Part shown: positions 33,548-41,809 of the stretch, piece after piece | How positions within the stretch are numbered: position 1 is the stretch's first letter | Layout: the number at the start of each line of letters is the position of its first letter | Origin: JBIQKZ01 sp044464765 | GTDB lineage: Bacteria; Pseudomonadota; Gammaproteobacteria; Burkholderiales; Burkholderiaceae_B | DNA length: 64,000 nt | Direction of reading: 5' to 3' | Assembly (NCBI GenBank): GCA_044464765.1 | Contig: JBIQKZ010000014.1 | Location: forward strand, 1 to 64,000 | Notes under the pieces: model-generated | Database searches by the model: none | Seen by the model: the letters and a program-made list of their open reading frames with translations, nothing else | Told to the model about the DNA's origin: nothing | Made by a program: the position numbers and the translations under genes

Positions 33548-34444
33548 ATGATAGAGCTGAACGGAAAAGTCGCCGTGGTGACAGGGGGCGGTCGTGGTCT
33601 GGGTCTGGCGGTCTCCCAAGCGCTGGCCAGGGCAGGGGCGGCCGTGGTGGTGAATGATGTCGACGAAGCGGCCATTGAACAGGCCGTGGCCTCTATTAAC
33701 GGCCAGGGTGGCCGGGCTGTGGGGTTGACCGCGCCCATCGGGTCGACGCTGGCGGCAGAGCAATGCGTTGAGCATGCCGTGTCGCAATTTGGTCGCCTGG
33801 ACATCATGTGCGCAAACGCAGGAATTTTGCGTGACAAAGTACTGTGGAACATGACGGACGATGATTTCGATCAGGTAATTCACACGCATTTGCGCGGCAC
33901 GTTCACGTGTGCTCGGGCGGCTGTGCGACATTTTCGTCAGCAGGGCGAAGGAGGGCGTTTGATTCTGCTTTCGTCGCTCGCCGGTCAGCGTGGCAACTTC
34001 GGCCAAACCAATTACGCCGCCGCCAAAGCCGGCATTGCCGCCTTTGCGCGCACCTGGGCGCTGGAATGCGCACGCTTCGACGTGACCGTGAATGCCGTGC
34101 TGCCGACTGCATTCACCCAAATGGTCGCCTCCATTCCCGCCATGAAGCCTTATGTTGAACTCGTTGAACAAGGCAAGGACTTGCCCCCCGAGTTGCGCAT
34201 GGGTATGGGCATGGGTATGCCCGACGATGTGGCGCCGTTGTTTGTCTTTCTGGCTTCGCAGGCTGCCGCCCACATTACCGGCCAGTGCATCGGGTTGGGA
34301 GGCGACAAGCTGGCGTTATGGAGCCACCCCCGGGAGGTGCGTACGGCCTATTGTGAAGGGGGCTGGACGGCGGAAAAAATTGCCCAGGCTTGGGCCGATT
34401 CCGTGGGGCAGCGATTGGAAGACTACGGCGTTCCGCCGTTGTAA
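33548..34444 (+). CDS. Short-chain dehydrogenase/reductase
   Basis: A 298-aa Rossmann-fold oxidoreductase. MIELNGKVAVVTGGGRGLGL has the TGxxxGxG cofactor motif; the second-strand acidic residue in VVNDVDEA suggests NAD(H). ANAGIL, LSSLAGQRGNFGQTNYAAAKAG (catalytic Ser, Tyr and Lys) follow. It is closest in layout to the 3-hydroxyacyl-CoA-dehydrogenase-like SDRs with an extended C-terminus. The start is the ATG four bases after the crotonase stop; the longer frame from 33356 is a read-through of the crotonase. An in-frame Met-Gly hexamer repeat lies at 34199-34222. Convergent with xerD. Confidence 0.88.
   Translation: MIELNGKVAVVTGGGRGLGLAVSQALARAGAAVVVNDVDEAAIEQAVASINGQGGRAVGLTAPIGSTLAAEQCVEHAVSQFGRLDIMCANAGILRDKVLWNMTDDDFDQVIHTHLRGTFTCARAAVRHFRQQGEGGRLILLSSLAGQRGNFGQTNYAAAKAGIAAFARTWALECARFDVTVNAVLPTAFTQMVASIPAMKPYVELVEQGKDLPPELRMGMGMGMPDDVAPLFVFLASQAAAHITGQCIGLGGDKLALWSHPREVRTAYCEGGWTAEKIAQAWADSVGQRLEDYGVPPL
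34199..34222 (+). repeat. In-frame ATGGGY hexamer repeat inside the SDR gene
   Basis: ATGGGT-ATGGGC-ATGGGT followed by ATGCCC encodes Met-Gly three times then Met-Pro, in the substrate-loop region of the SDR. Two-codon units can change copy number without breaking the frame. Confidence 0.7.
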
Positions 34445-34505
34445 GGCAGCACACAAGCACATATCAAAGAAGCTTCCCTGACGCGTTCGCCGGCTGGAAA
34501 CGCCG

Positions 34506-35423
34506 TCATCCCCGAGGATGATGCCGTGCATGCAGCGTTTTCAAGCGCTCTCGTGCGACATGGGTGTAGATCTGGGTAGTGGAAATGTCGGCGTGGCCCA
34601 ACAGCATCTGCACGACGCGCAAGTCGGCGCCGTGATTCAGCAGGTGGGTGGCGAATGCGTGGCGCACCACGTGCGGCGACAAGGGCACGTGTATATCCGC
34701 CGCAAGCGCGTATTTCTTGACGATCAGCCAGAACGACTGGCGGGTCATGGCGGCCGCCCGCGCCGTAACGAACAAGGCATCGCATTGACGTGAGCCGATC
34801 AGCGTGCCGCGCGCCTGGGATAAATAGCGCTGTATCCAGTGAATGGCTTCGGCGCCCAGCGGCACCAACCGGTCTTTGCCGCCTTTGCCCAGGTTCACCC
34901 GCACCACGCCTTCGTCAAGATTGACATCCAGGAGATTCAAGTCGATCAGTTCCGATACCCTGAGGCCGGTTGCGTACAGGGTTTCCAGCATGGCGCGATC
35001 GCGTAGCCCGATAGACGTAGCGACATCCGGCGCCTGCAGAAGATCATCCACTTGGTTTTCGGACAAGGTCTTGGGAAAGCGAGCGGCCTGCTTGGCGGCC
35101 CGTAACGTCAGACAGGGATCGGTTGGCACCCGTCCCTGGCGTTGCGCCCACAGATAATAGCGTTTCAGCGCGGCCAGACGGCGATTGGCGGTGGTGGCTT
35201 TGGAGCTGGCATGCCGCGCCGCAAACCATTCCTGGATATCGGCGGCGCCAGCCTGGTCCAGTTCTTTCTTGTGCGTTGCGAACAGCCATTGCGCGAAGGC
35301 GCTCAGGTCGCGTCGATACGCAGATAAGGTGTTGTGAGCGAGCCCGTCTTCGAGCCAGATGGCATCCAGGAAGGTGTCAATGGAAGCGGGGGGAGCGAAG
35401 GTCAAGCAATGCCTCCAAAGCAA
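34506..35423 (-). CDS. xerD: Site-specific tyrosine recombinase XerD
   Basis: A 305-aa tyrosine recombinase that with XerC resolves chromosome dimers at dif under FtsK control. The N-terminal SAM-like core-binding domain (about 15-100) contains LSAYRRDLSAFAQWL. Catalytic residues are visible in ATGLRVSEL (Arg), LGKGGKDRLVPL (Lys), SPHVVRHAFATHLL (HxxR), LLGHADISTTQIYTHV (His and nucleophile Tyr). The all-core composition, the standard length and the housekeeping context set it apart from phage integrases. Divergent from the AddB-like gene across 92 bp. Confidence 0.95.
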   Translation of the reverse strand: MLWRHCLTFAPPASIDTFLDAIWLEDGLAHNTLSAYRRDLSAFAQWLFATHKKELDQAGAADIQEWFAARHASSKATTANRRLAALKRYYLWAQRQGRVPTDPCLTLRAAKQAARFPKTLSENQVDDLLQAPDVATSIGLRDRAMLETLYATGLRVSELIDLNLLDVNLDEGVVRVNLGKGGKDRLVPLGAEAIHWIQRYLSQARGTLIGSRQCDALFVTARAAAMTRQSFWLIVKKYALAADIHVPLSPHVVRHAFATHLLNHGADLRVVQMLLGHADISTTQIYTHVARERLKTLHARHHPRG

Positions 35424-35515
35424 GGGTGGATGGTATCGGGCCTAAGGGTTAACTTGGTCCTTATACGAAAACCATTTTAGTAAACTCGTGCATTGAACTT
35501 TACCTCTCCTGTCGC

Positions 35516-38191
35516 ATGAACTCCACTTTCACACCACTGATGTTGGCCGAGCTTTCCGGTTTGGATAGTTCGGGGGCCTTAGTGCTGACCGTCAATAACC
35601 GGTATGCGCGGCGTATTCTTGCCGACTTGTCCGCGGGCTTGAACGAACAGCGCCAGGTAATGGCCTTGCCCGAGATCTTGCCGATCAGCGCCTGGTTCCA
35701 ACAAATGGCGGGGCAGTTGGCGTTCATGCAAGGCAGCGGTCTGCCCTCGCATGCGTTGGATGCGTTCGGAGCGCAGTGCCTCTGGCAACGCGTGATCGAA
35801 GCCATTGAAACAGACGAAGTGCTGCTGGATGTCGGCCAGGCGGCGCGCCTGGCGATCGAAGCCGACCGCTTGATCTCCGAGTGGGATCTGGTGGTCCACG
35901 AGCATGAGCAAACCAGCGACTATCAGCGCTTCCAGATGTGGCGCGACGCGTACCATGACGCCTTGAAAGCTCTGGATGCAGACGATGGCAATCAGTCGTT
36001 CGACCGAGTATGCGCAAGCCTGATCGAAGGCCGGCTTGATCTCCCCTTTCATACCATCGTGCTGGCCGGCTTCAACGAAATTTCCCCCCGGCTTGGCGCT
36101 GTTCTGGATTCGCTTGTTCAGCGCGGCGTGGTGTTGAAGGCCTTGCAGCATGCTCAACGGCCTGCGCGCTCCACACAGCGCGTCAAGGCGCCCGATCCCG
36201 ACCAAGAGTGGCGGCTTGCGGCACAGTGGGCGGCAACGCGGCTGCAAGCCAATCCCAAGGGGCGCTATGCCATTGTGGCGTCCAGCCTGGAAGGCTCCGT
36301 GGTGCTGGCCCATCGCGTATTGCGAGAAGCGTTGTCGGGCGAGGGGACCGCAACGGCGATGCCTTATAACATGGCGGTTGCGCGTCCGCTGTCCGACTGG
36401 CCGGCAGTAAGGGCCGGCCTGGCTTGGCTGACGGTATTGGCTGAGCTGACGATTCACAAGCGCTGTGAGCCGCGAGCTGCCGGGGCTGCCTTACTGGCAG
36501 GGCATTGCCAGGGGGGCGCACTGGAAGCCTCGGGGCGGGCGCAGATTGACGCGCACTGGCGGGCTCACGCGGTGGTGGTTGTTTCCGCAGGCGGCTTTGC
36601 CCAACAGTTATCCCGCTTTACGCCGTCGCTGGCGCATGCATGGGCACAGTGTTTCGACGACGCCGTGGGCGATTCCCAAGCCGCGACCATTGACGTCTGG
36701 GTCGCGCGCATTCGACGTTGGCTGCAGTTGCTGGGGTATCCGGGGCCCACTGCTCTGGACAGCCACGGTTATCAAGTCATGGAAGCCTTCGACCGGCTCT
36801 TGGTGCGGTTGGAGCAGCAGTATGTGGTGTTGGGTCGCATCGGCTTTGTCGGAGCGGTCGCTATGTTGCGCAGGTTGGCCAATCACACCATGTTCCAACC
36901 CCAGCGCGACCCAGCGGCCCGCCTGGATATCCTGGGTTTCCTGGAAGCCGAAGGCGGCCGTTGGGATGGCGCCTGGCTCCTGGGCCTTACCGACGACGTC
37001 CTGCCGGCTGCGCCCAAGCCCAACCCCTTGATTCCCATGGCGACGCTGCGCCGCGCGAATGCGCCACGCGCTACGCCTGATCGAGAGTTGTCGTGGGCGC
37101 AGAGCCTGTTCACGTCCCTTATGGGTATTGCCGACGATATTATCGTCAGCCACGCCCTGCGCGATGGCGAGACCGAGCGCCGGCCCAGCCCTTGCATCAT
37201 GGCCATTGAAGCGGTCGACGAGGCACCTGTGGCCAGGCCGCCCCTTGAAGCACGGCGCGAGTATCTCCTGGACGATCGGGGGCCACCGCTGCCCGCAGGA
37301 GCCACCACACACGGAGGCTTGGGCGTCATCGACACACAGGCGCGCAATCCTCTGTGGGCCTTCGTCAAGTATCGTCTTGGCGCAAAGCGCATGAGCGATT
37401 ACGCCGAACTGGCCGATCAAAATGCACGCGGCATTTTCTTGCATCGATGCATGGAGCACGTCTGGACGGCGCTAGACGGCCAAGAGGCCTTGCGTCGCAG
37501 CGTTGACGCTGGGCAATTGGACGCCCTTATCCACGACGCTGTGGCGACGGCAAGCCAAGAATGTCTGCAGGACTATGGGGATGTCTTGCAGTCTCTCGAA
37601 CAGGAAAGGGCGCAGCGGGTGCTCCATGAGTGGCTGCTGCTGGAGCTGAAACGTGAGCCGTTCAGCATTCACGCAGTCGAGCAGACCATGCAATGGCGCT
37701 ATCAGTCCCTGGAACTGTCGGTGCGTCTTGATCGTATCGATCAACTGAATGATGGCCGCCTGGCCGTGTTGGATTACAAAACCGGAGCCGGCAAGCTGGA
37801 CCCCAAACCCGACTGGATGCGTGAGCGTCCCATTGGCTTGCAATTACCGTTCTATGCCTCCGTGCTGGCCGCCGCCGACACACCGGTCGCGGCTCTGGTC
37901 ATTGCTAGACTGCATGCGCGCGAGGTAGCAGTTAAAGGCTTGGCCGATGGCGATTACGGGTTTGGGGGCCTGGCTTCGGTGGCCGACTGGCCTATGTTTG
38001 CAGGAGGCTCCTGGGGCGACCTCATGGCGCGGTGGCGCGACACCATAGCAAAGTTGGCGTCCGAGTATGTCCAGGGGCATGCCGCAAACAGTTCATTGCG
38101 TGCCGGCGATCTGGATTACTGCGACGTGCTGCCGTTTCTACGGCTCGAACAATGGCCCCTTCACCAGGAGCACGACAATGTCGACGATTAA
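35516..38191 (+). CDS. AddB-like PD-(D/E)XK nuclease, double-strand-break repair
   Basis: An 891-aa protein of the 'probable DNA repair protein' (AddB/RexB-like) family seen in betaproteobacteria. The N-terminal two thirds is a degenerate helicase-like scaffold without a Walker A motif. The C-terminal nuclease domain (about 700-870) has SVRLDRIDQL and RLAVLDYKTGAGK, the D...D-x-K core of RecB-family nucleases. It partners the UvrD-type protein encoded next, whose start overlaps this stop by 14 bp. Together they should process DNA ends to load RecA, in place of RecBCD. Confidence 0.87.
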   Translation: MNSTFTPLMLAELSGLDSSGALVLTVNNRYARRILADLSAGLNEQRQVMALPEILPISAWFQQMAGQLAFMQGSGLPSHALDAFGAQCLWQRVIEAIETDEVLLDVGQAARLAIEADRLISEWDLVVHEHEQTSDYQRFQMWRDAYHDALKALDADDGNQSFDRVCASLIEGRLDLPFHTIVLAGFNEISPRLGAVLDSLVQRGVVLKALQHAQRPARSTQRVKAPDPDQEWRLAAQWAATRLQANPKGRYAIVASSLEGSVVLAHRVLREALSGEGTATAMPYNMAVARPLSDWPAVRAGLAWLTVLAELTIHKRCEPRAAGAALLAGHCQGGALEASGRAQIDAHWRAHAVVVVSAGGFAQQLSRFTPSLAHAWAQCFDDAVGDSQAATIDVWVARIRRWLQLLGYPGPTALDSHGYQVMEAFDRLLVRLEQQYVVLGRIGFVGAVAMLRRLANHTMFQPQRDPAARLDILGFLEAEGGRWDGAWLLGLTDDVLPAAPKPNPLIPMATLRRANAPRATPDRELSWAQSLFTSLMGIADDIIVSHALRDGETERRPSPCIMAIEAVDEAPVARPPLEARREYLLDDRGPPLPAGATTHGGLGVIDTQARNPLWAFVKYRLGAKRMSDYAELADQNARGIFLHRCMEHVWTALDGQEALRRSVDAGQLDALIHDAVATASQECLQDYGDVLQSLEQERAQRVLHEWLLLELKREPFSIHAVEQTMQWRYQSLELSVRLDRIDQLNDGRLAVLDYKTGAGKLDPKPDWMRERPIGLQLPFYASVLAAADTPVAALVIARLHAREVAVKGLADGDYGFGGLASVADWPMFAGGSWGDLMARWRDTIAKLASEYVQGHAANSSLRAGDLDYCDVLPFLRLEQWPLHQEHDNVDD

Positions 38192-41100
38192 GCCGCCAAC
38201 CGATGCCGAGGTTCGCCAGGCCGCCGTCGATCCAACCCGTTCTTTTTTGATTCAGGCGCCGGCCGGGTCCGGCAAGACCGAACTGCTGACTGACCGGATC
38301 CTGGCGCTGCTGGCCACGGTCAATCGACCCGAGGAAATCGTTGCCATTACCTTTACTCGCAAGGCGGCTTCCGAGATGCATGGCCGAGTGTTGGGCAAGC
38401 TGCGTAGCAGCCAGGAAGCCGAGCCCCACGAGGCGCACAAGAAAAATAGTTGGCGACTGGCCAGGCGGGCCATGGACCGCGATGCCGAGCTGGGTTGGAA
38501 CCTTCTGGATTATCCTGCCCGCCTGAGCATACGGACAATCGATTCGTTCTGTTCCTGGCTGGTGCGCGGCATGCCCTGGCTAAGCGCCTTGGGCGGTTTG
38601 CCGGCGGTCACCGACAGCGCGGGAGATCACTACAATGCGGCGGCGCGCGCCACGTTGGCCCTGGCCGACGACATGAGCGAAGTGGCGGGCTTTCTGGAGC
38701 ATATGGATGTCGATACGCGTGCCGCCCAGGCACTGATTGCCAGCATGCTGGGCAGCCGCGACCAATGGCTGCCCATTCTTGGCTCGGGCAGTGATGCCGG
38801 GCAATTGCTGGTCAACCTGCGGGAGGCCGTCCAGGACGATCTGCACAGTCTTGCGCAACTGATGCCTTTGGGTTGGGCCGACGAGCTTGCCGGGCCACTG
38901 AGCAAGGCGGCGCAGGCACTGCAAGACTCGGCCAAGGGCAAGCTTGACCTGCGGGCGCTATTGGGCTGGGATGGCCGGCCCCTGGGCGTCGATTTTGACG
39001 ATCTGCCTCAATGGCAGTGTCTGGCTGATGCCATGCTGACGCGGGGCGGTTCGCTGCGTCGGCGTCTTACGGTGGCAGAGGGCTTCGACGCGAAGTCGGC
39101 GCACAAAGAGGCGTTTGCCCAATGGCTGGCGCGTCACGACGACACTGCTCCCTGGGTGTCGGCACTTGCCGACATTCGTCATGCGCCGGCACTGGGCTAT
39201 GGCGAAGGTCAATTGGATGTCCTGAAGGATTTGGTCAAGGTGTTGTGGGTGGCGACGGCGCAGTTGGCCTTGCGCTTTGCCGAGAAAAGCGAAGTTGATT
39301 TTATCGAGATTGCACTACGCGCCACCCGGGCGCTGGGCACGCCGGATCAACCCACCGACTTGCTACTGGCTCTGGATGCCTCCATCCGTCACCTTCTGGT
39401 CGACGAGTTTCAGGACACCAGCCAATCGCAGATCCGCTTGCTGGAACAACTGACTGCCGGCTGGATGCCGGATGATGGGCGCACCTTGTTCTTGGTCGGC
39501 GACCCCATGCAATCCATCTATCGGTTTCGCAAAGCCGAGGTGGGCTTGTTCTTGAAAGTGCAGGCGGAAGGCCTGGGTGGCATTCCGCTGACAACGCTTG
39601 CGCTGACCGACAATTTTCGCTCTCAGGCGCATGTGGTGGATTGGGTCAATCAAGTCTTTGAGCCTTTGTTTCCGCCGGTGTCTCATGCGGCGATGGGGGC
39701 CATCACGTACAGCAGGGCGGTGGCGTATCACGACAGCGTGCCGGGGCTGGGCGTGGAGCTGCATCCTGTATGGCGACTCGAGCAGGATCAGGCGTCTGGA
39801 TCACGACAGACGGAGCAAGCCATTGCTGTGCAACTGGCGCGCGACGCTTTGCAACGGCATCCAGGCAGTGAGCACCCGGTGGCCATTCTGGTCAGGGCGC
39901 GCGGGCACTTGGGGGATGTGGTCAGGCGGCTGGGCCAAGAGGGTATTCTGTGCCGGGCCGTCGAGCTGGAGTCGCTGAAGTCACGGCAAATGATTAGCGA
40001 CCTGGTCCAGTTGGCGCGTGCCCTGGCGCACCCGGGTGATCGCCTGGCCTGGTTGTCCTTGCTTCGGTCGCCCGTGTGCGGACTCACATTAAACAGTCTG
40101 CATGCGGTATTCGGACATGATCTGCATGCCAGCGTGCCTTCCATGATCACGGCCTGGCTGGAGGGGCAGTTGGGACCCTCTGCTGTTCTACCCGAAGACG
40201 AAGCCAGGCGCTTGCGCCACGCCGCGGCAGTGTTGCTGGACGAACGTAACCAGGCCGGCGCCATTCCCTTTGCCGCCTGGGTGCAAGAATGTTGGGAGCG
40301 GCTGGGCGGTTTCGCGGCCTACCCCGACGCGGCAGACCACGCCGACGCTGAAAGCCTGTTTCGCCTCATCGAAAAACTGGCGCCATACGGCGCCCTTGAT
40401 CCGGTCGAGCTGGACGATCAATTGGGCCGCTTGTACGCTGCGCCCAATAGTACGGGACACGCCGTCGAGGTCATGACGATCCACAAGTCCAAAGGCCTTC
40501 AGTTCGACACCGTTATTCTTATGGGGTTGCAGCGTAAGTCCCAAACGGATCAGGAGCCGCTCGTACGGATAGAGCAAACCGAGGGCAGGTTGCTGTTGGG
40601 GCCCATCAAGCCACGCAGCGCCAATCAGGTCGATGCGGTTGGCAAGTATCTGGCCGAGCGCGACAAAAAGCGCGCCGCCTTCGAAGTGGACCGGCTATTG
40701 TATGTAGCGGTCACCCGGGCGCGGGAGCAACTCCATCTCATCGCTGACATCATGCTTGACGACCAAGGTGTGCCCAAACCGCCGCCGCCTTCCAGTTTGC
40801 TGGGCCGGCTTTGGCCATTCATCCAGCAGCCCCAGCCGCCTTCCCTGGCCGAAGTTGTCCAGGGGGAAGAGCAAGACGCGTCGAGCATGGACGCCACACC
40901 GCTGATGCGCCTGGCCCTTGATAGCTTGCCAAGCCATCTTGAGTCACCGTCCTTTGCTGAAGACGGTGTGGTTTGGCGCTGGACCGAACAAACGGGGGTC
41001 GAGGCGGTGATCGGCACGGTGGCGCACGCCTGGCTGGAGCGTATGGGCAAGGATGGAATCGAGCACTGGCCTGCCGAACGCATGCAAGAAAACGCTGGCC

Positions 41101-41507
41101 TGGTGCATTTGCAACTGAGCCGTGCCGGCCTGGTGGGCCAGGTGTTGGCCGAGGCCACGCAAACGGTTGTGGAAACACTGGCGGCCACGTTGAGCAGTGC
41201 CCGGGGGCGGTGGCTATTGCAGGTTGCCCGGGCCTATCGGGAGTGGTCGCTGCTGGATATCACGGGGCGCGTCTCGGTCATTGATCTGGCCATTTCGGAT
41301 GAGTCGGGCTGGTTGGTTGTTGATTACAAAACCGGTGTGCCGGGCCAGGGCGAATCGGTGGAGGCCTTCGCGCACCGCATGCGCGAGCGTCACGGCGCCC
41401 AACTGGATCGCTATTGCCGGCATGTCGCGGCGCTGGACGGCCGTTCGGCCCGGGGCGCCCTGTATTTTCCAAGGGTGGATCTCTGGGTCGAAACCGGGCA
41501 AGAGTAG
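38178..41507 (+). CDS. AddA-like UvrD-family helicase/exonuclease
   Basis: A 1109-aa UvrD/Rep superfamily helicase fused to a C-terminal RecB-type nuclease. It shows Walker A APAGSGKTELL (about 27-37), ITFTRKAASEM (Ia), LLVDEFQDTSQSQ (II), VGDPMQSIYRFR (III), LTDNFRSQ (IV), VMTIHKSKGLQFD (V) and VAVTRAREQL (VI). The nuclease core is VIDLAISDESGWLVVDYKTG near residue 1045. The ATG at 38178 follows CAGGAG by seven bases; the 37-codon longer frame lies inside the preceding gene. It is an AddA-type subunit pairing with the AddB-like nuclease just upstream. Confidence 0.92.
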   Translation: MSTIKPPTDAEVRQAAVDPTRSFLIQAPAGSGKTELLTDRILALLATVNRPEEIVAITFTRKAASEMHGRVLGKLRSSQEAEPHEAHKKNSWRLARRAMDRDAELGWNLLDYPARLSIRTIDSFCSWLVRGMPWLSALGGLPAVTDSAGDHYNAAARATLALADDMSEVAGFLEHMDVDTRAAQALIASMLGSRDQWLPILGSGSDAGQLLVNLREAVQDDLHSLAQLMPLGWADELAGPLSKAAQALQDSAKGKLDLRALLGWDGRPLGVDFDDLPQWQCLADAMLTRGGSLRRRLTVAEGFDAKSAHKEAFAQWLARHDDTAPWVSALADIRHAPALGYGEGQLDVLKDLVKVLWVATAQLALRFAEKSEVDFIEIALRATRALGTPDQPTDLLLALDASIRHLLVDEFQDTSQSQIRLLEQLTAGWMPDDGRTLFLVGDPMQSIYRFRKAEVGLFLKVQAEGLGGIPLTTLALTDNFRSQAHVVDWVNQVFEPLFPPVSHAAMGAITYSRAVAYHDSVPGLGVELHPVWRLEQDQASGSRQTEQAIAVQLARDALQRHPGSEHPVAILVRARGHLGDVVRRLGQEGILCRAVELESLKSRQMISDLVQLARALAHPGDRLAWLSLLRSPVCGLTLNSLHAVFGHDLHASVPSMITAWLEGQLGPSAVLPEDEARRLRHAAAVLLDERNQAGAIPFAAWVQECWERLGGFAAYPDAADHADAESLFRLIEKLAPYGALDPVELDDQLGRLYAAPNSTGHAVEVMTIHKSKGLQFDTVILMGLQRKSQTDQEPLVRIEQTEGRLLLGPIKPRSANQVDAVGKYLAERDKKRAAFEVDRLLYVAVTRAREQLHLIADIMLDDQGVPKPPPPSSLLGRLWPFIQQPQPPSLAEVVQGEEQDASSMDATPLMRLALDSLPSHLESPSFAEDGVVWRWTEQTGVEAVIGTVAHAWLERMGKDGIEHWPAERMQENAGLVHLQLSRAGLVGQVLAEATQTVVETLAATLSSARGRWLLQVARAYREWSLLDITGRVSVIDLAISDESGWLVVDYKTGVPGQGESVEAFAHRMRERHGAQLDRYCRHVAALDGRSARGALYFPRVDLWVETGQE

Positions 41508-41614
41508 CGTGGCTGAGTCCGTACGTTCATGTGCACGGGCCGTCCTGGCAGTCGGGCTATGGCGGGTGGGCTGGCCTGCGTGGACATGCAAGGCGGAACT
41601 CCTGTTAAACTGTC

Positions 41615-41716
41615 GGCTGGCGGGCCCCTTCGCATGGTTCGGCGGTCAATCTGGTCAGGTCGGGAACGAAGCAGCCACAGCCGTGCAGAAGCAGTGCCGA
41701 AGTCAGGCTCGCCTCC
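41615..41716 (+). ncRNA. ffs: 4.5S RNA of the signal recognition particle
   Basis: The apical domain is unmistakable: GGTCAGGTCGGGAACGAAGC (from 41653), continuing AGCCACAGC, with the GGAA-type tetraloop and asymmetric loop that bind Ffh. The ends close as GGCGGGCC (41619-41626) with GGCTCGCC (41706-41713), giving one long hairpin of about 100 nt; a T-rich stretch follows. TGTTAAAC just upstream could be the -10. The position before dnaX-ybaB-recR is the conserved place for ffs. End points are good to a few bases. Confidence 0.93.
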
Positions 41717-41809
41717 TTCTTTCATTTCTTTCGTGCCGATAACCCCAAGCGGTGATGAATCCGGTAAACTTTTTGTTTATCCACTGCTGTATTCAGGTGT
41801 GTTTCCCGC

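Noticed and set aside
34506..35423. Reading the xerD gene as an island integrase linked to the tRNA-Arg region
   Set aside because: Length, motifs and housekeeping context are those of XerD; it is about 4 kb from the tRNA with core genes between.
38067..38177. Upstream start for the AddA-like helicase
   Set aside because: It lies inside the preceding nuclease gene in another frame; the ATG at 38178 has a good ribosome site and the correct distance to Walker A.
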